DNA of 64,000 nt from Candidatus Gastranaerophilales bacterium (GCA_944327275.1 CALVHB010000040.1:156604-220603), one strand, 5' to 3'. Shown: positions 42,903 through 50,974, counted from the first letter of the stretch. Program-made: numbers and translations. Notes: generated from the letters alone by a model not told the origin.

Positions 42903-43124
42903 GTTGGAATTAAGAATAGCTGGAAGTATGAAAAAGATTTAATGATTATATTAAACAAGATGAATTCACTGGTTCCAATTCTCTGATTGTCTAATTTTTA
43001 TATTAACCATGCTTCTAAATAAATAATAAATAATTCTTAAAGAATAAGTGTATTAATTGCACTAAATCAAAAAGTGTTGATTAGCAAAGCTTTTAAGGTG
43101 CTTAATAAAACTTTATATATAGGG

Positions 43125-43153
43125 TTGACAAAAAAGTTTATGTGGTTTATAGT
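43125..43153 (+). promoter_or_regulatory. Strong promoter of the 95-aa protein gene
   Basis: -35 TTGACA (perfect), 17-bp spacer, -10 TATAGT. The leader is about 57 bases and ends with GAGAGGAGG before the ATG. Confidence 0.75.
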
Positions 43154-43216
43154 AAAAATGTTAGATGAAGTGTTAAATAAACACATAATAAAAACCTCAC
43201 GAGAGGAGGAAGAGAT

Positions 43217-43504
43217 ATGATAACAGTAAATCCAGTAAAATTTAGTTCTACAAGACCGATATCTTTCGGCGAAGGAAATTTAAATAATATAACCCCAAGT
43301 GTAGCGATATTGTCGTTACAAAATCCAAATGCGAAAATTAATTTTGAAAACGATTTAATCAGAACTCAAAAAGCTGATATGGTTCAAAATTCAAATATGT
43401 TTAACGCATTAGGCGCTAAACTTCGCAAGACTTATAATATACTATTTTCACCTGAACATGACAGAGCTAACAAAAGCGCAAGACATATCTCATTTATGGG
43501 TTAG
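43217..43504 (+). CDS. Small lineage-specific protein with F-x-G motifs at both ends
   Basis: 95 aa, family not recognised. The N-terminus has TRPISFGEGN (~13-22) and the protein ends with ARHISFMG, so the x-S-F-x-G pattern appears twice. The rest is polar and helical (VAILSLQNPNAKINFENDLI). No signal peptide. The near-consensus promoter and excellent ribosome-binding site indicate strong expression, in contrast to the activator-type promoters of the larger unknown proteins. The monocistronic unit is followed by a rhodanese-domain gene. Confidence 0.6.
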   Translation: MITVNPVKFSSTRPISFGEGNLNNITPSVAILSLQNPNAKINFENDLIRTQKADMVQNSNMFNALGAKLRKTYNILFSPEHDRANKSARHISFMG

Positions 43505-43632
43505 TGCTTAAGGCTTTCAGCCTGTCATAAATTTACCCCAAAACTTACTACATAGATTATGACCATGTTGCTAAGTATTTATTTTATAACTTGATTTATC
43601 CTTTCTGTGTAAACAGAAAGGATATCTTGTAT

Positions 43633-44016
43633 ATGAACGAAAAAATTAACGAATTACGACATGATTGTGAAAAAGCAAGATGCTTTTTCTCTAAAATTTT
43701 GGCTTACACTCTGGGGCCAATAGAACTAAAAAATTTGTTAGATGAAAACCAAGTAAAAGTTGTCGATGTTAGGCGTTCTGAAGATTTTGAAGTCGCTCAT
43801 ATTCCATCCGCTTTATCTATTCCAAAAGAGGAACTGGCAGATAACACGGCAAAGTTGTCAAAAGATGAAATTACGGTTGTTTACAGTTATAATCAACAAT
43901 GCCATCTTGCCGCAGAAGCTTGCTTAATTCTTGCAGAATACGGTTATCCGGTAATGTTGCTGCAGGGTGGATTTAAAACTTGGACTGAAGATTTCAGGTT
44001 TGCGACATCCAGATAG
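43633..44016 (+). CDS. Rhodanese-domain protein lacking the usual catalytic cysteine
   Basis: 127 aa from ATG 43633 (GAAAGGA upstream; frame open from 43591). The rhodanese fold is clear: PIELKNLLDENQVKVVDVRR, DFEVAHIPSALSIP, then VVYSYNQQCHLAAEACLILA and YPVMLLQGGFKTWTE. The active-site loop usually starts Y-C; here it reads Y-S-Y-N-Q-Q-C, so the canonical Cys is Ser, with another Cys five residues later. It may be a non-catalytic or re-sited sulfur-transfer or regulatory domain. N-terminal ~25 residues contain two further cysteines. Confidence 0.75.
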   Translation: MNEKINELRHDCEKARCFFSKILAYTLGPIELKNLLDENQVKVVDVRRSEDFEVAHIPSALSIPKEELADNTAKLSKDEITVVYSYNQQCHLAAEACLILAEYGYPVMLLQGGFKTWTEDFRFATSR

Positions 44017-44017
44017 T

Positions 44018-44050
44018 GAAAAAAAGAGATAGTTTACTATCTCTTTTTTT
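44018..44050. terminator. Bidirectional terminator after the rhodanese gene
   Basis: Stem AAAAAGAGATAG / CTATCTCTTTTT around TTTA, with long A/T runs on both sides; serves convergent genes. Confidence 0.92.
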
Positions 44051-44052
44051 TG

Positions 44053-44754
44053 TTAAATATTAGCGCCTCCATCATTTTTTATTTTGTCGAGAACTTTTTT
44101 ACTACCTTCTTTTGCTTTTGCAATTTCAAGAGCAAGTGTTGTTGCCTCTTGATCTCTGTTTATGGCTTCTTTTAGCCCAAGCATTTCATCTAAATTAAGC
44201 TCTGAAAGTATTGTGTCTGTGGAGTTTAGATATATTTTAAACAGTTTTTGCGAAATATAGTCATATCCTGGTAAATTCATTTTAAGGGCGTACCATTTGT
44301 AAAATTGATGGTCCATATAATAAGGATCTAAGTCTCCATTTCTCATTATAAATACAGGTTCAGATTTAAAAGAGATCTTAGATTCTGTGATAATGTTTAT
44401 AAACAGAGCTTCGAGTCCTTTAAGTTCTGTAATAAGTCCTTCTTCTTCTTTAATAACAGCAAGAATTTTATCGGCATTGTCAAGTTTTACAACTTTTGTA
44501 CCCTTACTTTCAACAAATGCTAACAATTTGTTGGGGTCGTTATTGCAGCTGTTAATAATATCTATTACATTCTTTTTTGCAAGTTCTTTGTTTTTAATAG
44601 TTTCGGCCTCAAGAGTCATTGTAACTCCTTTAGATACAACAGTTTTTGTTGTGGAGTTAGAACTTTTTGATTTAAAGTGTTTTTCAAGTTTTTTTGTAAG
44701 GTGCTTTTCGTGTATTTGTAGTATTGAATAAAGTATTTTCTTAAATATATCCAT
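44053..44754 (-). CDS. Unknown protein, helical
   Basis: 233 aa from ATG 44754; no family recognised. The N-terminal ~45 residues are basic (ILQIHEKHLTKKLEKHFKSK), the middle is helical with a possible small globular part (DLDPYYMDHQFYKWYALKMN), and the C-terminus is acidic/helical. Two starts compete: an internal ATG at 44619 has AAAGGAG upstream, while 44754 has no such site but lies exactly 6 bases after a TATAAT with a TGTACA 17 bases further on, the arrangement seen at other probable leaderless genes. The open frame between them favours the longer form. Confidence 0.55.
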   Translation of the reverse strand: MDIFKKILYSILQIHEKHLTKKLEKHFKSKSSNSTTKTVVSKGVTMTLEAETIKNKELAKKNVIDIINSCNNDPNKLLAFVESKGTKVVKLDNADKILAVIKEEEGLITELKGLEALFINIITESKISFKSEPVFIMRNGDLDPYYMDHQFYKWYALKMNLPGYDYISQKLFKIYLNSTDTILSELNLDEMLGLKEAINRDQEATTLALEIAKAKEGSKKVLDKIKNDGGANI

Positions 44755-44760
44755 AAGGTT

Positions 44761-44789
44761 ATTATAACTTATATTGCAAGAATTGTACA
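44761..44789 (-). promoter_or_regulatory. Promoter predicting a leaderless mRNA (233-aa protein)
   Basis: On the minus strand: TGTACA, 17-bp spacer, TATAAT, then 6 bases to the ATG at 44754. Confidence 0.5.
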
Positions 44790-44837
44790 TACGTTAAATG
44801 AGATATTAAAATTGTATATGGATTGTAATAATTACAC

Positions 44838-44866
44838 TTGCTTTTTAGTAGTATTTATTTTATAAT
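44838..44866 (+). promoter_or_regulatory. adhE promoter
   Basis: -35 TTGCTT, 17-bp spacer, -10 TATAAT. The leader of about 66 bases contains a small hairpin GTGC-TAA-GCAC just before AAAGGAG. Confidence 0.6.
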
Positions 44867-44938
44867 ATAATTGTGAAATAAATAACGAATAAGCCGAACT
44901 TTTTTAAACCGTGCTAAGCACAAAAGGAGATATAAAAT

Positions 44939-47614
44939 ATGGCAACAAAAAGCAAAAAGACAGTTGAGACTCTTGAAAAAGCTTTAAATAGCGATTCAAG
45001 CAAGGTAGAAACTGCTGAACAATTAGAATTGTTAATTGAGCGTGTAAAGAAAGCTCAAAAGATTTATTCAACATTTACTCAAGAACAAGTAGATGCAATT
45101 TTTAAGGCTGCAGCAACAGCAGCAGACAAAGCTCGTATTCCTCTTGCAAGAATGGCTGTTGAAGAAACAGGAATGGGCGTTCTTGAAGATAAAATTATCA
45201 AGAACCACTTTGCATCAGAATACATTTACAACAAACATAAAAATGCAAAAACTTGTGGAATTATTAAAGAAGACCAAGCTAACGGTATTAAAGTTGTTGC
45301 AGAACCTTTGGGAGTTATTGCAGGTATTGTTCCTACAACTAACCCAACATCTACTGCAATTTTCAAATCATTAATAGCTTTAAAAACAAGAAACGCAATA
45401 ATCTTTTCACCACACCCTAGAGCTAAAAAATGTACTATAGCAGCTGCTAAAGTTGTTTTAGATGCAGCTGTAAAAGCAGGTGCTCCGGCTGATATTATCG
45501 GATGGATTGACCAACCTGCAATTGAATTGACTAACCAGTTAATCAAACATGATTCAATTTCTTGCATTTTAGCTACAGGTGGTCCTGGTATGGTAAAAGC
45601 TGCTTATTCTTCAGGAAATCCTGCATTAGGTGTAGGTCCTGGTAACGCTGCAGCTGTAATTGATGAAACTGCTGATATTAAAATGGCAGTATCTTCAATA
45701 ATGATGTCAAAAACATTTGATAACGGTATGATTTGTGCATCAGAACAATCAGTTATTGTTGTTGATGAAATTTATGAAGAAGTTAAGAAAGAATTTTTAT
45801 ACAGAGGAGCTTACTTGTTGAGCGCATCTGATGAAAAGAAAATGATTGATCTTCCTTTCATCGATCCAAAACGTGGTACTGCACATCCTGATATCGTTGG
45901 TCAACCTGCACACAGAATCGCAGAATTAGCAGGATTCAAAGTTCCTCAAACTGCAAAAATCTTGTTAGCAGAAAGACCTTCTGTAGATTGGGAAGATCCG
46001 TTCTCAAGAGAAAAATTGTCTCCAATTTTGACAATGTATAGAGCAAAAGATTTTGAAGAAGCTACAGAAATGACTTATGAATTAGTATCAAAAGGTGGTG
46101 CTGGTATCTCTGCAGACCTTTATACAGATACTCGTAGTCAAGAAAGAGTAGATAGATTTGCAGAAAAAATGCCTGCTTGTCGTGTATTAATCAACTCACC
46201 ATCAGCTCAAGGTGGTATTGGTGATTTATATAACTTCAAATTAGAACCGTCACTTTCTCTTGGTTGTGGTTCTTGGGGTAAAAACGCTGTATCCGGTAAC
46301 ATCGGCGTTGAAAATTTATTGAACTACAAAACAGTAGCGGAAAGGAGAGAAAATATGCTATGGTTCAAAGTTCCTCCAAAAGTTTACTTTAAAAGAGGTG
46401 CAGTTGACCTTGCTCTTCGTGAACTTCAAGGTAAAAAACGTGCATTCATTGTTACAGACAGATTCTTATTCAATTCAGGAGCTGTTGATAGCATAGTTAA
46501 TGTTTTGGATGAAATTGGTATTGATCACCAAATCTTCTTTGATGTAAAACCTGATCCTACATTATCTACAATTAACCAAGCAATGGAAATTATCAGACCA
46601 TATGAACCTGATGTAATTATTTCATTAGGTGGCGGTTCTCCGATGGATGCTGCTAAAATTATGTGGTTAATGTATGAACAACCTGATACTGTATTTGAAG
46701 ATATCTCAATGAGATTCATGGATATTAGAAAAAGAATTTGTCGTATTCCTGACTTGGGTAGAAAAGCAACAATGGTTGCAATTCCTACAACATCAGGTAC
46801 AGGTTCTGAAGTTACACCATTTGCAATTATTACAGATGATGAAACTCACGTAAAATACGCTATCGCAGATTACGCATTAACTCCTAATATGGCAATCATT
46901 GATCCTAACTTTGTAGATGGAATGCCAAAAGGTTTGACAGCTGCATCAGGTATTGACGCTTTAGTTCACTCAATTGAAGCATATGTATCTGCTATGGCTA
47001 CAAACTTTACAAATTCAAATGCTTTAGAAGCAACTAAGTTGGTATTCAGATACTTAGAAAGATCATACAAAGAAGGTGCTAATGATCCTATCGCAAGAGA
47101 AAAAATGCACTATGCTGCAACAATCGCAGGTATGGCATTTGCAAACGCATTCTTAGGATTGTGCCACTCTATGGCTCACAAATTGGGTGCTATGTTTAAC
47201 GTACCTCACGGTGTTGCTAACGCATTGTTAATCAGACAGGTAATCAAATACAACGCTGTTGATTGTCCTAAAAAACAATGTATATTCCCACAATACAAGT
47301 TCCCTAATGCAAAAGCTAAATATGGTCAAATTGCAGATGAACTTGGCTTAGGCGGAAAGAATGATGATGAAAAAGTAGAATTGTTGATAGCTGAAATCGA
47401 TAAATTAATGAAAGCTGTAAATCTTCCAAACTCTATTAAAGATTTTGGTGTTACAGAAGCAGACTTCAACGCAAAATTAGATGAAATGGTAGAACTTGCA
47501 TTTGACGACCAATGTACAGGTGCAAACCCAGCTTATCCGTTGATGGAAGATATCAAGGCTATTTACAAAGATGCTTATGAAGGTATCGTAAGAGATTATT
47601 ACGAAACTAAGTAG
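44939..47614 (+). CDS. adhE: Bifunctional acetaldehyde-CoA/alcohol dehydrogenase AdhE
   Basis: Reduces acetyl-CoA to ethanol via acetaldehyde in fermentation, regenerating NAD+. 891 aa. The N-terminal aldehyde dehydrogenase half shows VVAEPLGVIAGIVPTTNPTS, CILATGGPGMVKAAYSSGNP and the catalytic Cys in FDNGMICASEQSVIV (~residue 265). The C-terminal iron alcohol dehydrogenase half begins ~465 (WFKVPPKVYFKRGAVDLALR) with VIISLGGGSPMDAAKIMWL, TTSGTGSEVTPFAII, and iron ligands in GIDALVHSIEAY, LGLCHSMAHKLGAMF and NVPHGVANALL. Biased codon use suggests high expression. It marks an anaerobic, fermentative life style. Confidence 0.97.
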   Translation: MATKSKKTVETLEKALNSDSSKVETAEQLELLIERVKKAQKIYSTFTQEQVDAIFKAAATAADKARIPLARMAVEETGMGVLEDKIIKNHFASEYIYNKHKNAKTCGIIKEDQANGIKVVAEPLGVIAGIVPTTNPTSTAIFKSLIALKTRNAIIFSPHPRAKKCTIAAAKVVLDAAVKAGAPADIIGWIDQPAIELTNQLIKHDSISCILATGGPGMVKAAYSSGNPALGVGPGNAAAVIDETADIKMAVSSIMMSKTFDNGMICASEQSVIVVDEIYEEVKKEFLYRGAYLLSASDEKKMIDLPFIDPKRGTAHPDIVGQPAHRIAELAGFKVPQTAKILLAERPSVDWEDPFSREKLSPILTMYRAKDFEEATEMTYELVSKGGAGISADLYTDTRSQERVDRFAEKMPACRVLINSPSAQGGIGDLYNFKLEPSLSLGCGSWGKNAVSGNIGVENLLNYKTVAERRENMLWFKVPPKVYFKRGAVDLALRELQGKKRAFIVTDRFLFNSGAVDSIVNVLDEIGIDHQIFFDVKPDPTLSTINQAMEIIRPYEPDVIISLGGGSPMDAAKIMWLMYEQPDTVFEDISMRFMDIRKRICRIPDLGRKATMVAIPTTSGTGSEVTPFAIITDDETHVKYAIADYALTPNMAIIDPNFVDGMPKGLTAASGIDALVHSIEAYVSAMATNFTNSNALEATKLVFRYLERSYKEGANDPIAREKMHYAATIAGMAFANAFLGLCHSMAHKLGAMFNVPHGVANALLIRQVIKYNAVDCPKKQCIFPQYKFPNAKAKYGQIADELGLGGKNDDEKVELLIAEIDKLMKAVNLPNSIKDFGVTEADFNAKLDEMVELAFDDQCTGANPAYPLMEDIKAIYKDAYEGIVRDYYETK

Positions 47615-47630
47615 TCATAAAGCTAATGTA

Positions 47631-47668
47631 AAAAGGGAAACGCTTTTAAAGTGTTTCCCTTTTTTTAT
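47631..47668 (+). terminator. Terminator after adhE
   Basis: Stem AAAAGGGAAACGC / GTGTTTCCCTTTT (one G-T pair), 7-base loop, followed by T. Confidence 0.92.
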
Positions 47669-47679
47669 TTTTTTGTGAC

Positions 47680-47708
47680 TTGACATTATGTTATGTGTTT
47701 CGTATTAT
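47680..47708 (+). promoter_or_regulatory. tRNA-Cys promoter
   Basis: -35 TTGACA (perfect), 17-bp spacer, -10 TATTAT; the tRNA begins 9 bases downstream. Confidence 0.75.
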
Positions 47709-47716
47709 TAAGGAAC

Positions 47717-47788
47717 GGCGACATGGCCAAGTGGTAAGGCAGGAGCCTGCAAAGCTCTTATCCCCCAGTTCGAATCTGGGTGTCGCCT
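47717..47788 (+). tRNA. tRNA-Cys (GCA)
   Basis: Acceptor stem GGCGACA / TGTCGCC, D-arm GCCAAGTGGTAAGGC, anticodon arm GGAGC-CTGCAAA-GCTCT with anticodon GCA, T-arm CCCAG-TTCGAAT-CTGGG, discriminator U73 as usual for tRNA-Cys. The CCA end is not encoded; a T-run follows directly and may terminate transcription. Confidence 0.95.
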
Positions 47789-47802
47789 TTTTTTATTGAC
47801 TA

Positions 47803-47831
47803 TTGACATATTTTTTATAAATTGCTAAAAT
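47803..47831 (+). promoter_or_regulatory. Promoter predicting a leaderless mRNA (TPM protein)
   Basis: -35 TTGACA (perfect), 17-bp spacer, -10 TAAAAT; exactly 6 bases separate the -10 from the ATGATG at 47838. No Shine-Dalgarno is possible on the predicted transcript. Confidence 0.7.
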
Positions 47832-47837
47832 TTTTAT

Positions 47838-48539
47838 ATGATGAAAAAGGTTTGTTTTTTTGGTTTGTTTTTATTATTGCTGGCTATGTCAGTTAATTCT
47901 GTTGGAGCTATTACTCTAAATTTTAATGGGTTTATAGCTGATGAGGCTAATTTATTGCCTGATAGTGTCGAAAATGATTTGAACATGACACTTTGGGATT
48001 TACAAAAAAAATCAGGGGCTGATTTAGTAGTGGTAACATTACCGACTTTGAATGGTAAAAGTGTTGAAAGCGTGGCTCTTGATATAGGTAGATCCTATAA
48101 ATTAGGTGCTGTAGGTAAAAATAACGGGATGGTATTTTTAACTGCGCCAAATGAAAGACGTATGAGAATTGAGTTAGGTACAGGGCTAGAGAATAAAATA
48201 TCGATGAAAAAATTAGAGGAAATAAGAGATTACGATATTTTGCCTTATTATAAAAAAAATGATTATAAGAATGGAATAACTCGTGGTACATATCTTTTGG
48301 TTAACGCTATTGCAGAGGTTGAGAATGTTTCTGTAAAGACTCAAGGGTATTGTCCTTCCAGAACATCAAATTCAGGTTCAAGTTCTAGAAACGACTCGGA
48401 TTTGCCGTTTTGGGCTTACCCATTTATAATTTTAGCTGCATTATTTAGTCCTCGCAGCAGACGTTTTACCTCAGGTTCATTTGGAGGTTTTGGCGGAGGC
48501 GGTGGCTTCGGCGGAAGTGGTTGTTCAGGAAGTTGGTAG
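47838..48539 (+). CDS. Exported TPM-domain protein with glycine-rich tail (YgcG family)
   Basis: 233 aa. Signal peptide (KKVCFFGLFLLLLAMSVNSV, cleavage near VGA-IT). The TPM domain spans ~27-155: FIADEANLLPDSVENDLNMT, SGADLVVVTLPTLNGKSVES, KNNGMVFLTAPNERRMRIEL, GTGLENKISMKKLEEI. A Ser/Asn linker, one membrane segment (~192-207, FWAYPFIILAALF) and a Gly-rich end (SFGGFGGGGGFGGSG) complete the YgcG plan. TPM proteins are membrane-anchored and linked to photosystem repair in plants and to unknown envelope roles in bacteria. The next gene begins directly after its stop. Confidence 0.85.
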   Translation: MMKKVCFFGLFLLLLAMSVNSVGAITLNFNGFIADEANLLPDSVENDLNMTLWDLQKKSGADLVVVTLPTLNGKSVESVALDIGRSYKLGAVGKNNGMVFLTAPNERRMRIELGTGLENKISMKKLEEIRDYDILPYYKKNDYKNGITRGTYLLVNAIAEVENVSVKTQGYCPSRTSNSGSSSRNDSDLPFWAYPFIILAALFSPRSRRFTSGSFGGFGGGGGFGGSGCSGSW

Positions 48540-49247
48540 GTGAATATGAAAAATTTAGATAAGTTAGTTGAATCTTTAAAAAGCAGTCTAAGTGACAATT
48601 TGGTATCTATTATTGCGTTCGGTTCGCAAGCGAATGTTTTGGATGCAAAATTAAATTTGAATTTGATGATTATAACAAATTCTTTAGAGGCTGAGAATTT
48701 ATATGAAATTTCGAAACCTGTCAAAAATTGGGTAAAACAAAAGAATCCGATTCCTGTTATTATGACTAAAGATGAGTGGTATTCATCATTTGATGTGTAT
48801 GCTCTTGAATATTCTGACATGAAAGATAATTATCGTGTCATATATGGTGAAGATCTTGTTTCTCACGTTTCTATTAATAAATATTTCCTCCGTTTGCAAT
48901 GTGAATCAGAATTAAAAAATTTATTATTGAAGTATAAAAATAATTTCTTGATGAACGTTAAATCAGACAGAGAAATGAAAAAGCTTTTGAATAATGTAAT
49001 TAAGACTTTGGTTGTAATATTCAGAAGTATTTTGAGACTTCATGACAGAGCTGTACCTTACAGAGCTGTTGATATAATTGAGCATTGTTCTGATATTTTG
49101 TCATTCAATAAGATTGTTATGACAAAATTAGCAAAAATTAAATATGAAAATGATATCTGTAACAAACAGGAATTGTTATTTATTGAAAATGAGCTGCTTA
49201 AGGATATTCAATCCCTGTTGAAACAGGTTGATGCTATGCATTTTTAA
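48540..49247 (+). CDS. Nucleotidyltransferase-like protein with degenerate active site
   Basis: 235 aa. The N-terminal ~90 residues resemble the minimal nucleotidyltransferase fold: NLVSIIAFGSQANVLDAKLN leads to LNLMIITNS, the place where active members have G-S-x-A then D-x-D. Here both aspartates are replaced (N-L-N-L), so catalysis is unlikely. The C-terminal ~130 residues are helical with LNNVIKTLVVIFRSILRLHD, possibly a HEPN-like partner domain. GTG start directly after the stop of the TPM gene (ATG 6 bases on also possible). Role unknown. Confidence 0.6.
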   Translation: MNMKNLDKLVESLKSSLSDNLVSIIAFGSQANVLDAKLNLNLMIITNSLEAENLYEISKPVKNWVKQKNPIPVIMTKDEWYSSFDVYALEYSDMKDNYRVIYGEDLVSHVSINKYFLRLQCESELKNLLLKYKNNFLMNVKSDREMKKLLNNVIKTLVVIFRSILRLHDRAVPYRAVDIIEHCSDILSFNKIVMTKLAKIKYENDICNKQELLFIENELLKDIQSLLKQVDAMHF

Positions 49248-49279
49248 TTTTTTGTGCTATATTTGAGTAAGGATTTAGT

Positions 49280-49355
49280 GGACGATTAGCTCAGTTGGTA
49301 GAGCACTTGAACGACATTCAAGGGGTCACAAGTTCGAGCCTTGTATCGTCCACCA
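49280..49355 (+). tRNA. tRNA-Val (GAC), with C at position 33
   Basis: Acceptor GGACGAT / ATCGTCC, D-arm GCTCAGTTGGTAGAGC, anticodon arm CTTGA-ACGACAT-TCAAG, T-arm ACAAG-TTCGAGC-CTTGT, discriminator A, CCA encoded. The centre of the 7-base loop gives anticodon GAC (Val). The base 5' of the anticodon is C instead of the near-universal U33. Confidence 0.88.
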
Positions 49356-49391
49356 TATTCGAGGTTTGTACAACTTTAAGGTGTTCTTTTT

Positions 49392-49736
49392 ATGTTAGAC
49401 GTTACTATTACAGAACTTGATTCAAATTTATCTTTTAAGGCTAAGATGGGCAATCCTCCATCAGATGTTAAGACCTATAGTACTGTTTATATAGACGAAC
49501 AAGAAATTAAACGCCCTGTAGTTGATAGAGCAAGCAATTTGGTTGATATAAAAATTCCTAGTCCTGATAACGAAGTTTCTGACTTTGTTATGAAATGGAA
49601 AAATTCAGGAAAACGTATCGATTTAATGATAGAAACAAACGAACGTATGTATTTCTTAAAAGGTTGTTCGTTGAAAAATTTTGAAAGCCCTAAGAAACAG
49701 TTTTTTGTATTTTATAATTCATATCGAGAAGCTTAG
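49392..49736 (+). CDS. Small protein of unknown function
   Basis: 114 aa, beta-rich and without signal peptide (MLDVTITELDSNLSFKAKMG, TVYIDEQEIKRPVVDRASNL, FFVFYNSYREA at the end). No family recognised. ATG preceded by AAGGTG. It follows tRNA-Val by 36 bases and overlaps the stop of gcvPA on the other strand by 4 bases. The overall layout of short strands could suit a small beta-barrel, but I cannot assign it. Confidence 0.6.
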   Translation: MLDVTITELDSNLSFKAKMGNPPSDVKTYSTVYIDEQEIKRPVVDRASNLVDIKIPSPDNEVSDFVMKWKNSGKRIDLMIETNERMYFLKGCSLKNFESPKKQFFVFYNSYREA

Positions 49737-50971
49737 ATGTTATTTATGTAGCTATCAATATCTTCTTTAGAGTTCATTTCGGTAGCTGCAACCAATATCT
49801 TTTTATTATCAAGCTTTATTCCGCCTAATATTCCGTTTTCTTTTAAATTTTTGAGGAATTTATCAGAGTTTTCAACTTCAATCACAAATTCGTTAAAGAA
49901 TTGTTTATTTAAAGTAGGTATTCCTTTTTCAGCTAATTTTTTTGATAGATCATGGGCGTTTTTCGCTGATAGGTAGCTTGCTTGCGTAAACCCTTTTTCT
50001 CCCATTAATGTCAGATATAATGTTGCGCAAAGTCCCATTAAAGCTTGATTAGAACAAATATTGCTTGTAGCTTTTTCCCTTTTTATATGTTGTTCTCTTG
50101 TTTGAATTGTAAGGCAATATGCAGGATTTCCTTCTGCATCAACAGTTCTTCCTGCAAGTCTACCCGGAAGTTGTCGCATGAATTTTTCTTTGCAAGCTAT
50201 AAATCCTGCGTAAGGTCCTCCGAATGCCATAGGTATGCCAAGAGTTTGTACGTCTCCGGTTACTATATCTGCCTCTTTTGGAGGCTCAATAATAGCAAGA
50301 GCAGAAAGGTTTGTACATACAATTAAAAGGGTTTCAGTTTTTTTAATTTCTGTGATTTCTCCATAAAAATCTGGATTTTGAATCATGATACAAGCATAAT
50401 CTTTTGTATCTTGTGGAATTGCGTCAAATAATTCGATTTCGATATTGCTTGCCCAACAGTAAGTTTTTACAACTTCTAAATATTTAGGATTTAGTTTAGA
50501 AGAAATTAGAGCTTTGTCTTTTTTTGAAATTCTAACAGCCATTAATAAAGCTTCTGCACAGGCAGTAGCACCATCGTAGACTGTAGCATTAGAAATGTCC
50601 ATCCCAGTAATGCGACATATCATAGTTTGGAATTCGTACATAACTTGAAGAGTTCCCTGTGATATTTCAGGTTGATAAGGTGTGTAAGCTGTTAAAAATT
50701 CAAATCTGTTTGCAACTTGTGAGATACAAGCAGGTATAAACTTATTGTAAGCGCCACCGCCAAAAAATGATACATAGTCTGTTTTATTTTTATTTGCAAT
50801 TTTTTTGATTGTCTTTTGAGTTTCCATTTCACTCAATGGATTTTCCAATTCAAGCGATGTCATCTTTGCTTGTTGAGGAATTTGTCTAAACAAATCTTCT
50901 ATGCTTGATATTCCGATGTCTTTAAGCATTTCTTGTTTTATTTTATCGTTATGTACCAAAAAATTTTTCAT
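49733..50971 (-). CDS. gcvPA: Glycine dehydrogenase (decarboxylating) subunit 1
   Basis: N-terminal half of the split P-protein of the glycine cleavage system, which decarboxylates glycine and passes the aminomethyl group to GcvH. 412 aa, slightly short for the subunit (~440-450). Typical segments: SFFGGGAYNKFIPACISQVA, FLTAYTPYQPEISQGTLQVM, YEFQTMICRITGMDISNATV, YDGATACAEALLMAVR, MAFGGPYAGFIACKE and GRTVDAEGNPAYCLTIQTRE followed by QHIKREKATSNICSNQAL. The PLP lysine is carried by the second subunit, gcvPB, which is not in the cluster. Last gene of gcvT-gcvH-gcvPA. Confidence 0.93.
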   Translation of the reverse strand: MKNFLVHNDKIKQEMLKDIGISSIEDLFRQIPQQAKMTSLELENPLSEMETQKTIKKIANKNKTDYVSFFGGGAYNKFIPACISQVANRFEFLTAYTPYQPEISQGTLQVMYEFQTMICRITGMDISNATVYDGATACAEALLMAVRISKKDKALISSKLNPKYLEVVKTYCWASNIEIELFDAIPQDTKDYACIMIQNPDFYGEITEIKKTETLLIVCTNLSALAIIEPPKEADIVTGDVQTLGIPMAFGGPYAGFIACKEKFMRQLPGRLAGRTVDAEGNPAYCLTIQTREQHIKREKATSNICSNQALMGLCATLYLTLMGEKGFTQASYLSAKNAHDLSKKLAEKGIPTLNKQFFNEFVIEVENSDKFLKNLKENGILGGIKLDNKKILVAATEMNSKEDIDSYINNI

Positions 50972-50974
50972 TAA

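Larger units (their letters stand above)
42823..43216. other. 394-base intergenic region between lysC and the 95-aa protein gene
   Basis: Contains the lysC terminator, the minus-strand terminator, and near its right end a near-consensus plus-strand promoter (43125-43153). Between 42905 and 43120 no ORF or clear RNA structure was found. Confidence 0.5.

Noticed and set aside
18958..42940. Similar short strings after ftsZ and after lysC (TTGGAATATGAAAAAGAT, CTGGAAGTATGAAAAAGAT)
   Set aside because: Only about 18 bases, AT-rich, without flanking similarity; likely chance or degenerate.
42905..43120. Signal recognition particle or 6S RNA in the lysC downstream gap
   Set aside because: None of the conserved sequence of these RNAs is visible and no long-range pairing was found.
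44619..44619. Internal ATG with AAAGGAG as the only start of the minus-strand gene ending at 44053
   Set aside because: The frame stays open for 45 codons upstream to an ATG placed 6 bases after a good -10 box, so the longer start is preferred, though not proven.
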